Notes under the pieces: generated by a model
Database searches by the model: none
Told to the model about the DNA's origin: nothing
Seen by the model: the letters and a program-made list of their open reading frames with translations, nothing else
Origin: Caprimulgus europaeus
Lineage: Eukaryota > Chordata > Aves > Caprimulgiformes > Caprimulgidae
Reading direction: 5' to 3'
Length of the DNA: 64,000 nucleotides
NCBI GenBank assembly: GCA_907165065.1
Contig: OU015529.1
Span: 8,047,054 to 8,111,053, forward strand
Program-made: the position numbers and the translations under genes
In this document: piece by piece, positions 14,901 through 27,870 of the stretch
How positions within the stretch are numbered: the first letter of the stretch is position 1
How the letters are laid out: every line of letters begins with the position of its first letter

Positions 14901-16785
14901 TTAGCTGTGCTAGAGCCTGCATCTACATGAAAGGGGTTTTCAATAGGCTGCCTCCATCGCCTATATTTTCAAATCACAATATTTGCATAGACTCTTCACG
15001 AGAATAAATAAAAGAAAGAAAGCAAAGCAATAAAGGCAGAATCAAGGATAAAAGAAATAATTTGCAATCATAGCTAAGGCAAAGCATCATGCTACATCTT
15101 TGTTTTTCAGATAACCCCAAACAACTTCAAAGTTAGACTCTAAAGGCAGGATCAATATCCATAGCAACTAATTGCATTTACTGCACCTGCTGGAAAGTGC
15201 AGTGACTGTGTCCATGAATATCAAAGTAAACCAGGCTGCTACAGAGGAGCAGAGTCTGGCTGAAGGGTGTCCCTGGGTGCTTCTGGGCTACCAAGATGAT
15301 TCCACCCTGCTGCTGATGCTCAGACTTTATGTTTCTAAGAAATACCTTGTGCTTTCTCTCCTGTTATTCTTGACACAAAATCATTCTCTAAAGAAGAATT
15401 CAGGAAACTTTGTTGTCCTCCTTCAGCCCATGATGAGTACAGAAATCTTGGCAAGGAGATGGACAGCTGGCATGTAGAAATTGCTGCCTGCTTGATTGTG
15501 GGACGATGCCATTTTTTCCCTTGTGCTTCTTAATGCAGCTCCCCCTGCCTCTCTTCTGTTTGATGTAGATTATATACTGCTCAGGGCAGGCCGAATTTAG
15601 TTATGCAGTGCATAGCATAAAGGCCTTCTAGTCCTGGACTGGGACTACAAGTTACCTCCACTCAGATACTAATATATCAATAGGGATTTATCATTGCTAT
15701 TAGCAACTCCTCTATTAGACAGCACCGAGCTGAGCAGTTTGTTCCATCACAGGCTGATCTAAGTCCAAACAGCACTTCCATTAACCATTTAACAGTGCTG
15801 CATTTAAAATGTCTACAAAAACAGAAACAATACTCTGTCTTTGGAACTTCTCCTTGTGGATATTGCACAAGCAGAGCACAGCTGCTTGGTATTTATCAAA
15901 AGTTGTAATTAATTTGAATTTCTTTAGGAGACAACGAGCTATTCAGTGTAAATGCTGACAATATTAGAAACGCTTTTCTATGTGATTTAATTCTATTTGA
16001 TTATACAGATAGTGTGCTGCTGTTTCTATTTGTCACTTCTATATACAGAACTTGTAGAACCAGAGAGAGAACTGGGTTTGAAGCGTATACAAAAGATCAA
16101 TAAACAAAAACAGAGACATATTTTAAATGTTAAATGTTTCCTTTCTGGGTCATGTAAGCCTTGCCAGGAATTGTCTATGGATACAAAATACTATTTAAAT
16201 ACAGTGTTTTGATGATAGGTGTTCAAATGGTACTTTTAGGAAACATATTTACTCTGTTTAAAATTTGTGTTTTTCCAAAACAAATTAATAGACAAATGTT
16301 AACAAATACTCACCAAAATTCTTTGCTTGCTCCACTATAACTCTTGAATATTTTGTTAGTGATTTCCAGTCATTCTTTTCTAATAAAAGAAGCAACATTC
16401 ATTGGGCAGATAACAAGATTAATACTTTGATTTATTTTTAGACATACAGCCACCATGTCTCTCTGTGTGTGACCTGCAGTTCTGCTTTCTCTTACTCTTA
16501 TCTGACAATAGCCACCACCTGGGAAAATGTGGCCTGTTGCAGCTCCAAGTCACGGAGTCACTGATACAGCTTGCACAAACGTAAATGAGGATGTTGACGA
16601 AGCCCAGAGAGATAAATCTGTGTTGGGAAGGAGAATTTGGGTCAGTTTTCACCCTTCTGTGCAGGCCTGGATCTGCACAGCAGCCTGAACAGCTCTCCAG
16701 TGATCTCTTTCTCCCTCTGAAGCCTTCGCTGGCAAGTTCACACTGCTCTAAGCAACATGAAATCCTGGCTGGTTTTCTATCTGAA
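11971..16785. other. Intergenic, no gene seen
   Basis: About 4.8 kb of AT-rich unique sequence. A perfect octamer ATGCAAAT lies at 13585-13592 inside an AT-rich, possibly conserved stretch (about 13560-13680). Short T-rich runs occur near 13405-13430. No coding region is recognisable. Confidence 0.5.
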
Positions 16786-16789
16786 GTGA

Positions 16790-17075
16790 TGTGAGATGTG
16801 CTCGGGGGGAGGCGGGAGGAGGCAGGGACGGGCGCAGGGGAGGACGTGGTGACCGCTGTGTTTGCTCTGCACACTCCACACTTGCCCTGACCCCCCTTCA
16901 AGAGCAAACACAGAGAAACCCCCACAGACGTGCAGCAGCGGCGGGCTGTGGGGAAGGTGAAAGAGGCAACACGGGGCCATCGGCAGGGATCTGTGCCCGT
17001 TCCCCCCCCTCTTGCACAGAAAGGTACCCCAAGGTCACACGCTGTACTCCATGGCCCGGGAATGACACTTAGGAG
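16790..17075. other. Small GC-rich patch
   Basis: This patch is clearly more GC-rich than its surroundings, with G-rich runs on the + strand at 16803-16850 and several CpGs. A 225-codon open frame on the minus strand (16419-17096) covers it but has no domain, and GC-rich DNA readily lacks stops. It may be a minor CpG island or a distal promoter/enhancer. Confidence 0.35.
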
Positions 17076-17099
17076 CATGTCACCGCTGGTTAACATCTA

Positions 17100-17430
17100 C
17101 TTTTCCTTCCCAATTTCAACAGCAGCATCCACTATATATTTATTGCCATTGCTGGCAGCTTTTATACCTCCCCGTGCATTATATTTCCTCCTGCATTCAG
17201 GGCAGGGAAAGTTCAGTGGCCGTAGCAGCATTTAAAGGGGTGGCAGGGTCGGTGTCACACCAGGATGGGGTTGCACTGCAGGAGCTGACATTTTGTGTAT
17301 TTACATCAGATCTGCCTCATGCAGTTATAATCAGCCATGCAACCGAGACAATAAGCTGGAATGACTCAGGCCTCATGGCCTCTACCATTGCGACTTAAAT
17401 TCCACTAAAAATAGTAATAATAAGAGAAAC
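17100..17430. promoter_or_regulatory. Candidate conserved non-coding element
   Basis: Repeat-free sequence beside the GC-rich patch with a dense mixture of factor-like words: TATATTTATTG, CATTTAAAGG, a TGACTCA AP-1 site near 17363, and TTATAATCAG. Conservation is inferred from texture only. Confidence 0.25.
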
Positions 17431-20178
17431 CGACGACATTTAAGCAGAAGTCTGGGCCAAGTATGAGCAAGGTTGGAAGAGAACAAACAAAAGATTATCT
17501 GTCCTTTGAAACACTCACCTTCTTGCCAATTCAAATATTGACCAGCTACACAATAGGAAAATCACTGCTTGCAGTGGGATGGAAATGGCTGAGTTTGCTT
17601 CAGAGATAACCCATAAAGCAAAAATGATGTTTGGAGGCTTCTGACAAAGGCTGGGTCTCCAAAGCAGAAAAAGGCATTGTGTGCACTGAGGGGGCTGTCT
17701 CAGGGATGCTATTTCAGTATGAAATCTGAGTGGAGACATAGATTTCACCTCTAGACTGCCATGTCACATTTAGAAGTCCTCAATGGTGACACCAACTTAA
17801 GGGGTCATTGTGAAAACAAACTACCTACCAGCAATTTTCATGGGCATGGTGTGAAATGGATGTGGAACAGATCTACCTGAAAAGAAAACTTGTGCATTCA
17901 GGGTATGGTCCAACTGGATCCATTTCCTAATCTGGCTCCCATCTTGGCCACACAAGAGGTGTGGGGTAGCGTTGGTCATGGATGGGCTGGAACGGTCAGG
18001 GGATGGAAGGGAAAGGGAGAAAAAGACAAAACAAGGGCAAGACCTTCAGTGCCATGATACCGGTGCTCACCAGCATACAACATCAAATCACAGTCTTAGC
18101 ATAGCTGGTTGCTAGAATGTCTATACAGAGATGTCTCATGTGGCTTAACCCATTAAGAAGGAAGATGTCTGGGTGGAAATGCCTTTTTCCTCCCAGTGAC
18201 CACAGAGGAGATCAGTATTGACCTCCTCATGACTCAGACTGCATGTTTCTGTCTGTCTTCAGTCACTCCAGTTGGGTAGGATGAATATTATCATTTGTAA
18301 TCACCTTCAGAGGACAGTTTCCTGGACCTTGCCTACAGTAGGATTCAGCATCAGATACTACATGTCTACATTATCAAGTAAAGCAACACAGCAGGAGCAG
18401 GTCTCCAGGGTGGCACAGCTGGAAATGGGGACTCCTGTCCGCACTGTCTGTGTTACAGGGGTTTTATTTTTGATTAGATCTGGTTTGCTCCTGTCAACCC
18501 AGCAGCCATCAGCAATGCAAGTGCTTCAGGTATGTTCCTGGTGAGCACCCTGCAGTTTCCCAGGGGTCCACATGCCCACTCCGGAGTGCAAATCCAAGTG
18601 CAATGAGTGGTGACAAGCTAGAGATTCACTTCCAAGTGAACTCCTGATCCAAACAAAACTCCTGGAGTAACCATATTCCTACCCCCTCACATTACTCTTG
18701 TTCCTCAACTATTTCCAGAAAGCTGAAAGGGTGAGTTCCTGAAGCTTCTTTATTTTAAGAAAGCTATTGCTCAAAGAAAATCAAGTACCAAAGGATTTAT
18801 TTCTTCTTTCTTGCTCTGATCCTGATCCTGAAATGATAACACCTTTCTGTTCAACTCCCAAAGTGATTACCCATCTTCCACCATCAGTTGTGCACAGGGT
18901 GTGCTTGGTGACAGGATTTCCAAGAGCTTCCCTCTCTTCCAACACCCTCTGAAGTCAACATTGTTCTGTTAGGGTTTGTTTTGATGATTATTTTAATTTT
19001 AGTATGATGGGTAGTGGTTTGTTTTGCCTTTTTTTTTTGTACAGTGATTTTTTTAGGCCCTTTAAGACAGAAAAACTTCAAAATAAGTCTTTCTGTCTGT
19101 GATGTTTTGTATGTTCATTTTCTAATGCAAGGAAGTCCTGTAGAGATCAATTCTGAGAACAAAGAATTAGAATCTAGTCCCTCCTTCAGTATTAATTAAA
19201 TCTTTTATCCTCTGCTGAACAAGCAGTATGTTAGGTTTGCCACAGTCCTCAAAGGTATTATTACCACACTTGAATGGATGAGGGCAAATGAAGCCAAGGA
19301 AGGTTGTAATTTGCTTTAGGTCATTCAAACAAAGTGATGACAAATTAAAAATAGAGCAGAAAGTGCCCAGTTCTGTACCAGATTTTCTTTCCATCAGCCA
19401 GCAATCTGCCCTAGTGACACACAGCTAAGTAGGCAGTGGTTGTACCCCTCTTGGCCTTCCTCATACACGACCAAGGGTTGTAAAGGGCTCAGCTTTCCTT
19501 GTCTGCCTTCCATATGGGATTGGGTGGGTGTGTCTGAGGGACAGGCACTTCATCACTTCCTCTGGACAAAATTATTTTTTTCACTTTCTGAGGAATAGAA
19601 GAGGAATTGGGGAGGGTGGGGGGAGACAGCACCATTGTGGGGTCAGCAGCCCCAGTTTCTGGTGCTGGCCCTGAGCTGCCGTATCGCTTTAAGAGTTCTG
19701 TGCCTCAGTTTACCCATTAATATGGCCATGGCTAAGAAATTTGAGATGCTTTGAGACATCCTATATATTTTTTTCTAAAAGAAAGGTTAAAATAAGATCT
19801 GATTGAGGAGCATCCTAAAATCTATACTCTCTCTGTGTAGGTAAATATAATGCACCATACTAAAAGATCTTTGTGGTCTCATTTTAAAACTAACAACAAA
19901 TGGACTTTTGTATGTAAAGTTTAAGTATTTTGCTATTCTTTCCTTCATAAACTTTATAAATCTGCTATTACTTCTAAAGTCACCAGCTAAAAATACCACT
20001 ATTCTTATGCAAAGAAGCTTTTTCCTAACATTGCATAGAATTTTCTAAGTCATCCGCTGGTTACCAAACACCAGCAGAGCAGGGGCAGATCCCGAGGGGT
20101 TATCAAATGGCTGTCAGTATTAGATTAAATGGAAAGATTGAGTCCAGCCACCTCCCTGCAGCTCTCGAGCTCTCGGCC
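17431..20178. other. Intergenic, no gene seen
   Basis: Unique sequence with no supported gene or repeat. A short T run sits at about 19031-19040. Confidence 0.5.
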
Positions 20179-20192
20179 ATGCCATCTGGTGG
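20179..20192 (-). promoter_or_regulatory. CTCF-like motif 1
   Basis: On the minus strand it reads CCACCAGATGGCAT, matching 13 of 14 positions of the vertebrate CTCF core CCASYAGRKGGCRS as I recall it. It is one of a pair with the motif at 20225-20238. Confidence 0.55.
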
Positions 20193-20224
20193 CAGTTGGC
20201 CTCCAGAAGGAACGAAGTCTGGTT

Positions 20225-20238
20225 GCACCATCTAGTGG
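20225..20238 (-). promoter_or_regulatory. CTCF-like motif 2
   Basis: On the minus strand it reads CCACTAGATGGTGC, again 13 of 14 core positions. It has the same orientation as motif 1 and lies 46 bases away. Confidence 0.5.
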
Positions 20239-23200
20239 CTTTGGCTTCAGGCGACCGAGCTCAAGGGATTTTCTATTCTCAGCTCAAATGACCAACAAAC
20301 CTGAATAATAAAAATAGAAACACGACATTTATAATTACAGGTAACTCCAAGTGAATACAGGAAATACAAAAAGCAAACTTAGCTACACTAATATAATGAG
20401 AATTTTTTTAATCATAATTTTTTTTCCCTCCAATTTTTATTTCATATCATCACCATTAAAGTACAAAAAACAGACTCTGTAAGAACGAAAATGATGAGGA
20501 AGGTTCTTTCATAATAATACCAAAAAAGGCATCAGCCCAATCTCATTTCCAAGTGTCGAGATTAGGGAAGTCAGACCATAATCATTATCACACACCCTTC
20601 ATTTTGCAATTGCTTATGAACAGCTTTACTTTCCTCCAGAGACAAGTAGAGCTGTGAAAGGGATGCTACAGCAAGAGTATCCCATCACACTTACTGAGTG
20701 AAGAAGAGAAAGAAAGAGATGTTTCTAGAAAGAAATGTTAAAGAAAAGATCATTTTCCATAAATAAATTTCTACTATTTTTCAGTGGCAATAATAATATT
20801 GAAAAACATAATCCAAGACCAGAATGGCTTGTGTTGGCATCAAATAACTTAGGTTTTTTCCCACATATTCCCAGATGTAAATACCTCTAAGCCTTTCACT
20901 GTTATTTCTTCAAGCTTCATAGGCTAAGGTCTAAATCTTCAACTGCGTTCAGATAGGGAGAGTGTGACCTGACAGAGACACTTGTGGCAAAGCATAGCAA
21001 CACAGTGATATGCAGCAGGTCTTGGCATCAGTAGGACCACTGGTGCAGCCTGGATCAGCCCTGTGCCAAATGAGAAGAGTTTTTGTGTGGTAGGAAGAAG
21101 CACCCCATGGATCCCTTTGGTGTTTAAACCCCATCACGAATTTGTCTTAAAATCTGACCATTAGGAGAGATGTCCTGGATGGCTGAGCTCTTTCCCATGG
21201 ACTCCTCAAGGTGTTTTAGAAATTCCCAGCTCTGCTCCTTCAAAGTCCACTGCTGTATTGGGAATGTTACACTAATCAGTACTGCAGCTTGCCTTGTAAC
21301 ACCACAGAAAAGGCAAGTGCTGAGCACAAACCCGGGGCATTTGCCCATCCCAAATGTACTGTCACAGTGTGAAAATATCTGTATTTACTGACGTCAGTTC
21401 TTCACACCTTGCTCATGCCAGTGCTACCAAAGAGAAGCAGTGAAGATGTGGATTTGATAGGGGCACAAGCCCCGAAAGGTGCAGATAGCCAAAGCCAAAA
21501 TATTAAAATCTGTTTTCAGCAGCAGGAGGTAACTTGGTCTTGACCTAAAGTGCAACAGCAAGCTTCAGTATGGACAATTCCACCCTGTTTCTCCTCTCAC
21601 TTTCCCTTGAATTCATACTTCTTACCCAGACAAGACAAGGCAGAGAGTAAGCTGCCTTTCACTGGAGCAGAGCTGTTTTCATGGTGGAAGGCTCTGTGAC
21701 ACCCAGACTCAGGGACAAGTGTGCTTGATTCCTCTCCTGTCAAGATGGGGCTGAAGGCCTGGAGCAGTGCTTCTGTCTCAGGACAACAGCCTAATTCACA
21801 GCACCCTGTGTGTTTCCAGATTACTCTTAAGTCAACTCAATGAGAGAGGACTTCTCCTTCCCTTCCTTTCTTTTCGCCAACCTCACCTAGGGTAGGGAGT
21901 AGAAATGTTAACTAAGAGCCCCTGAGTCCAGCACTAAGCAGGACTAAAACAACTTTTGTAAGATTAAGTGTCTCTGGGAGCCCAGGGCTGGCAGCTTACA
22001 GGACCCCTGCCCATGGGTGACCTCAGGCATGCCTCCACTTCTCCACATCCCTCCTCACCCCACTTCATAAAATAATTGTAACTGCTGAGCTTTGGGGGAG
22101 GTTTAGAAATACACTGACTGAATATAGAGCATTATTTCTATCCTCTGTATGAAATACAGAATACTATTGTCACCTATTATTTTCCAGTGAATGACTTTCC
22201 GTATTACTGTTGCAGTGGCCACCGAGGCACATGTAGGGAGTGCCCACAGCTGGGAATCACCAGGAATTTTCTGCACACACAATTACAGAGAAGAGGCAAA
22301 TTAAAGGCCTTGACTCCACAGGCCTTACTGAGTCAACACTCCCCTGGCTTGAATGACAATATTGTCTTTGAAATGCAGAGGCATCTCCCAGGACTTTAGC
22401 AATACAACTAAAATGGCAGGAGCTGCATTATTCAGGGATAGGGTCACATTTAAGGTCTTTGTTTTTCCTTTGAAGAAAATAGGAATTTTGCAATTGAAGT
22501 CAGTCACTCCAAGTTTGGGAGTTTACCTGAGCTACACCAAGAAGTGCTTTGTCCTCTCACCATGAAGGTCCATCTGAATCATGATGAAGGATGTAAAGCA
22601 TCCAGGAAGCATTGAGAGGCACTTGGCTGTGAAGTTGCAGGTTATATTTAATGGACGGCTATAGACTTCCTCACATACAAATTATTCATTCATCAAGACA
22701 GTTTGGTATATATAGAAAATAGAGCTTCACCCATTAGGGAATAATTTATGTCCCTCAGGACAATTAGAAATGTAAAGGGGTTTTTTGTGGGGGGCAGATG
22801 GAATAGCTGAGATTTGCATCTTGATGATGACCATGTGTACATGAGTTTCAAAGAACCAGTCATCAAACTAGAAGTACTGTCTGTAAACAAAAGCATACTG
22901 TCAGAGTGTCAGGGTCCCTGATACCCCAAAGAGCTTGCATGCCCTACCTAGGTGATTGCCTCTGCCAAAAACCTCTTATTCCAGAAGAAAAATAAAAACT
23001 GAAGTAAAAAAAAAAAAAAAATAGTTCCTAGCACAGAGTTTTTAGGTGAGGACTCAATTTACTCATTAATATTTATGAGCCCATTTATTTTACAAGCTAA
23101 GCACATGAACTGCTAAACCACCTGGACTGAGTTATTTGTCAATGGTGTCCTTCACTCAGAATAGTCTTTGATCATGTCAGAGCATAAGTGCACACCGACT

Positions 23201-23336
23201 TGGAAAGCCTTCCTAGGAATTTAAGCACTTACTAGTTGCCATAACCTATTTGTTTTGTCTTTCTGAAGATTGCCCTACGCCTAGCAGAGGCACCAGATGG
23301 TATGTGTGCTAAGGAACTCTCAGCTGGAGAAATAAT
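20239..23336. other. Intergenic, no gene seen
   Basis: AT-rich unique sequence, with an A run at about 23006-23021. No gene supported. Confidence 0.5.
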
Positions 23337-23450
23337 GGATATGGTTTAGTTTCAGGATACGGTTTAGTGGGCATGATGGTAATAAGTTGACAGTTGGACT
23401 GGATGATCTTAGAGATCTTTTCCAACCTTAATGATTCTGTGATTCTCTGA
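23337..23450 (+). mobile_element. CR1 LINE 3'-end fragment (short)
   Basis: Only the extreme 3' end is present: the 'gttggactggatgatctta...ttccaacctta' block and an ATGATTCTGTGATTCT tail. The copy is heavily truncated at the 5' side. Confidence 0.85.
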
Positions 23451-26400
23451 ATCTGACATTGCTAAAATGTTTTGATAGGTCAACAGCATATTATGCCACC
23501 TCAGCTTTTTTTTTTTTTTTTGCCATGGGAAGAGCAGTTAAACTCTGCATGTCCAGAAGCAAGGGGAGTCACGGAGTACATGAAGATAAGTGTGGTGGCC
23601 AGTCACAAAAGCAACTCACCTGCAAGGCAGGTCGCATCCTCCTGTAATCAAAGACCCCAACTCCAGAAACAGATACTCATGGGAGATTTTTACATGTGTA
23701 GGCTCCTGTTCTCAGAAGGAGGACATCATGATGAAAAAGCTCATATGAATACCCACCACATTTAGGTTCAAACTCTAAGCAAAATCATTTTGTCTCTCCA
23801 CTCCTCTGTTTCCTCTCTGTAGAACAGAGACAGGAGTTCCTGCACCCACAAGGACAATGCACTGATAAATAATTAGAAGACACCCTCAATATTATAGTGA
23901 TCAAAACTCTACAAGAGTGTAGAACTTATGCTTAATACGTACATACAGGAATTGCTGAGATCATGAGCACTAGAAACTGGGCAGGGACATCAGCCTGTGG
24001 GTCAGCCCAGCTCAGCAGGCCCATGGCTGGGGAGAGCAGGGCTGTGGGGAGTTGAAGACTGGCATCCTATGCCATTGCTGGGGCAGGGACTGATGGCCCT
24101 AGGCTGGTTCCAGGCAGGGTGGGGGAATCCCCAGGGGATATGAGCAGCAGGGACATTATGACCTGTTAGAGCTCTCAGGGCCCATACAGATAGAGGCTGT
24201 GACCAGCTTCTCTGGTTTGCTCTTCTGTTGGCATTTTGGCTTCTCTTTACCTTGTACAAGTGGGAGGTAGTAAGGAGCTTATTTGATTTAAAAGGTTCTG
24301 GGACTTGCTATGAAGGTCTTTCCCAGTTTAGCATATTCCTGCCCAATTTTGACATATGCACTAGAGAGACAGCCAGGCAAGTTCTGAATTGAAGAATATC
24401 TTCTTCTCTGAGGATCTATCAGTCTCTTAATCTCTCCTCATCAAGTAACAAACATTCAAGTGTGCTTGCTCTCCTAACTCATCTCTTTTCCACCCTTATT
24501 CCGGCTTGGTTCAAATTCAATGCTCATCTGTGACCAAGTGATTCTGATGGACTCATGAATACAGATTGCCTTACTATAAATCACATAATCCTAACAATAT
24601 ACTAATAGGACATTAAACACTTCTATATACGGACTTCTCTTGCATACACACTTTCTAGTCCAGTTTCATAAAATGTTCTCAGTGATGTGCAATTTTGCAA
24701 GTTTATCACATTTCTCCTTCCTCTATCTGGAGAGGGGAAAATTGTTTTACTTGCTCCGTGCTTGTCAAATTTGTGCCGTGTTGGATCACCCCACTCTTAC
24801 AGCTTTCCAGGCAGCTGCAAGCACGTTGAACAAGAGCTATCCAGATCATCGCTGAACACTAAATGAACAGTTAAAGACTGACAAACTCATGCTTTTCCCA
24901 ATATTCAGGGGAGTCATCCAAGAGATCACAATAGGTATTTTTAAACACTAACACCCAAAACTAATGAATTATTCAGGCACTGACTGATTGATTGGTTGGG
25001 TCAGCTGCCCATAAGCTGGACCACAGCTGGTGGTGTGATGTGACACAGCTGGAACAGGACAACCGGGCAATGCACACGCTTCCCTTGTCATGAAATTTCA
25101 TTGTGTTGCATGAGGCTTCTGTGTTCCCGGCTCCTCTTTCACTAGGTTTCTTCCTTTTTGAAATACACCGCAGCTGCTTCACAGATCTACTCAATCACCC
25201 AGTGACACATATTTGTACACTTGCCATAAAGATTTTTTTCTTTCTTGCTTAGCCAGCAGAGGCAGGAAGTGATAAGGTCTGCTTTAGTTCCAACAAGAGA
25301 TGCAGGCATGCAGCTAGAGACTCTTAGATAAAAGATGGTTACTTTAGGTCCTTATCTAGGATGCTCCAAGGAACTGCCATCATAAAAGTAATAAACACCA
25401 GCAATAATAATTATTAACAGAATTCAAGGAGTCTGACCCTAATCCCATGCTGGGTTTGTGATGTAATGATTTTGCTGACTTTGACAGAGCTGCTTCCCTT
25501 TGAAACTGCTGGAAGTGAAATCAGAATCATAGCCCAAATATTTTGTCCCCCTTATTTGTAATTTAACTACTCTGAAAGGCTGAGTATCTCCTCAGTGATG
25601 TTACTCAGACTAAGAAGCAGGTGAGATTTTTAGATCAAATAAGTTTTACCAAAGGCCACCACTTCCAATCCTTCTGTCTGAAGTGGTAGGCTGGAGAATT
25701 TTACAGGAGCAGACCCTCTAATGTTTTTTATGACACCTTTTTCCAAACAGCTGAAATACTGGGAACAGTTTCTAACTTGGTTTCCTGTTTCCATCAGTAA
25801 AATCCTATAAAAGAAAAAATAAAATGCCTGATTTCAAAAACACTGGACTTCAATTAAGCTCAGGGGTTAGTCAAAGTATTTATTTGAACATCATCCTTAA
25901 AATCTATTTTAAAATTGCCTGGAGACTGAGTTAAATTACTTGGTTGCTGTGTTTACAGCATTGTTAATATCTGGGATTCTGTTTCCCTCTTATCTTCTAA
26001 TGGAAAACAAGGCAAATGGAAAGCATCCCCATGCTTCTCCAAGGAAGAAGTGAACCTCTTGCCCACCATGGGGTGAACTTCCGTGTCCCAGGGAGCACGT
26101 CACCCATCTTGGGTTCTGCCTTGGCATCTGAGGGTGGGTTGGGCCATTGATGGGAACTGAGATGAGGAGCTCTGTCCAAAACCAGTGACAAAACATGGCC
26201 ATGGGAAAAATAGTTAATAACTGTAAGAGTGCTTGATGTAGGTATAAGACACATATTAATGTATTTCTATTCTTGACCAAGAAAACCTTGAGTTTATATT
26301 CTTGAGAAGTTTCCCCGTCTCCAGAGTCAGAAATCATGTCCTGATTGTGGGTCACTGCTGACAGTGAAGAAAAATAGCCACTCCTTTAACGACAAAAAGA

Positions 26401-27488
26401 GAAGACAAGCAACAACCATCAGGAATTTAGCCAGTTTGTGTGTAGAAAAAATCTTTCTATGAGATTGCAGTTTAGGCATCAAACGTCCCTTCTAAAACCA
26501 GCATCAAAGGGATTAATGGCAACACATATGCTATTTGTCACTTGTTTCCAAACCTGATTTCACTAAAGGCACTGTGAGCTTTGCCATGGATTTCAAGAAG
26601 ATTGAAATTCAGCCCTCTGCTTCTTAGGTAGCATTTAGAAGTGCGTTCCTATAAAGTAAAAACATGTATGCATGCCAGTCCTTAATCTCTTTGAGCACAA
26701 AGTGTATTTGTTTAATCAGCACAGCAAATTGCTGTAAAAATCATCTGGAAGTTTAACTTCTTTGCAGAGCAGATAGAAAAGAAGTGTTGTTGGCTGTCAT
26801 ATGTTAGCCCAAGCACACACTTTTTATTTACAGACCCAGATAGTAAATCTTAATGCAGCAAATCATGTCCTGCTCTTAAACTCCAAGCAAAGTTCATGAG
26901 CGTTCATTTGCTTTTTTTTTTGCCCCAGTAACTACAAAGCTGTCTGAACAGAAGACTATTTGAATATCTTTTAACAAGAACACTGCATTTTGCTTTGTCT
27001 GAAGTAGATCATACCAGAGTTTGGTCTTTTTCTGGGAGATATGGAAAAACTTGGAATCAACCCTGGAGAAAGCTGGTCCTCTTTCATCAGCAGAGTGACC
27101 TGACATGTCACTGTATGAGAAGCTGGACCTACAGTGACAGCACAAGGCGACCACAAAGAGCTTCATCTTTCAGGTCCTTCCCTTCTTGTATGAATGTTTT
27201 ATCTCAGGGAGATAAAATTACTAAAATCTATTTTGAAGTCTTCTTTTGACCATCAGCATTTTGCAGTTCAACCAAAAATCCTCCTGCAAATTCAGATTTG
27301 CTTTGAAAAGATTCTGTGAAAAAGCTCCTATGATATATCCAAAACTTCTGTTTTCTTCAATCTTCCTTTAAATGTCATCAGAAGTTTTCATTCAGGCATC
27401 AGCAATCTCTGTTGTGCAGAAAGCACAGCAGCCCTGTGCTTTTGGCTGGCAAGTGCACTTGGAAAACTCTCAATTAAGCATCAGTGAA
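23451..27488. other. Intergenic, no gene seen
   Basis: Unique sequence. T runs occur near 23506-23521 and 26912-26920. Open frames up to 121 codons (25990-26355, -) have no recognisable domain. Confidence 0.5.
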
Positions 27489-27870
27489 ATCACAGAATGG
27501 TTTGGGTTGGAAGGGACCTTAAAGTTCATCCAGTTCCAACCCCCCTGCCATCAGCAGGGACACCTTCCACTAGACCAAATTGCTCAAAGCCTCATCCAGC
27601 CTGGCCTTGAACACTTCCAGGGAGGAGCATCCACAACTTCCTTGGGCAACCTGTTCCAGTGTCTGACCACCCTCACAGGAAAGAATCTCTTTCTAATACC
27701 TCATCTAAAACCACCCTCTTTCAGTTTAAAGCCATCACCCCTTGTTCTATCACTAACTGCCTTTGTCAAAAGTCCCTCTCCAGCTTTCTTGTAGGACCTT
27801 TCAGGTACTGGAAGGCCACTATAAGATCTACCCAAAGCCTCTTTTTTTCAGGCTGAACAGCCCCAAATCT
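27489..27870 (-). mobile_element. CR1 LINE fragment
   Basis: An antisense CR1 3' fragment. Its sequence closely parallels the copy at 1511-2214 ('gaatggtttgggttggaagg', then the 'cagcagggacacc' block), so both probably come from the same subfamily. The frame is broken. Confidence 0.92.

Noticed and set aside
16419..17096. 225-codon open frame on the minus strand
   Set aside because: Low-complexity, Ser/Cys/Pro-rich translation with no domain, lying over a GC-rich patch where stops are rare. No supporting splice or family evidence.
23290..23303. A third CTCF-like word (CACCAGATGGTAT)
   Set aside because: The leading CC and the GGC part of the core do not match. It is weaker than the pair at 20179-20238.
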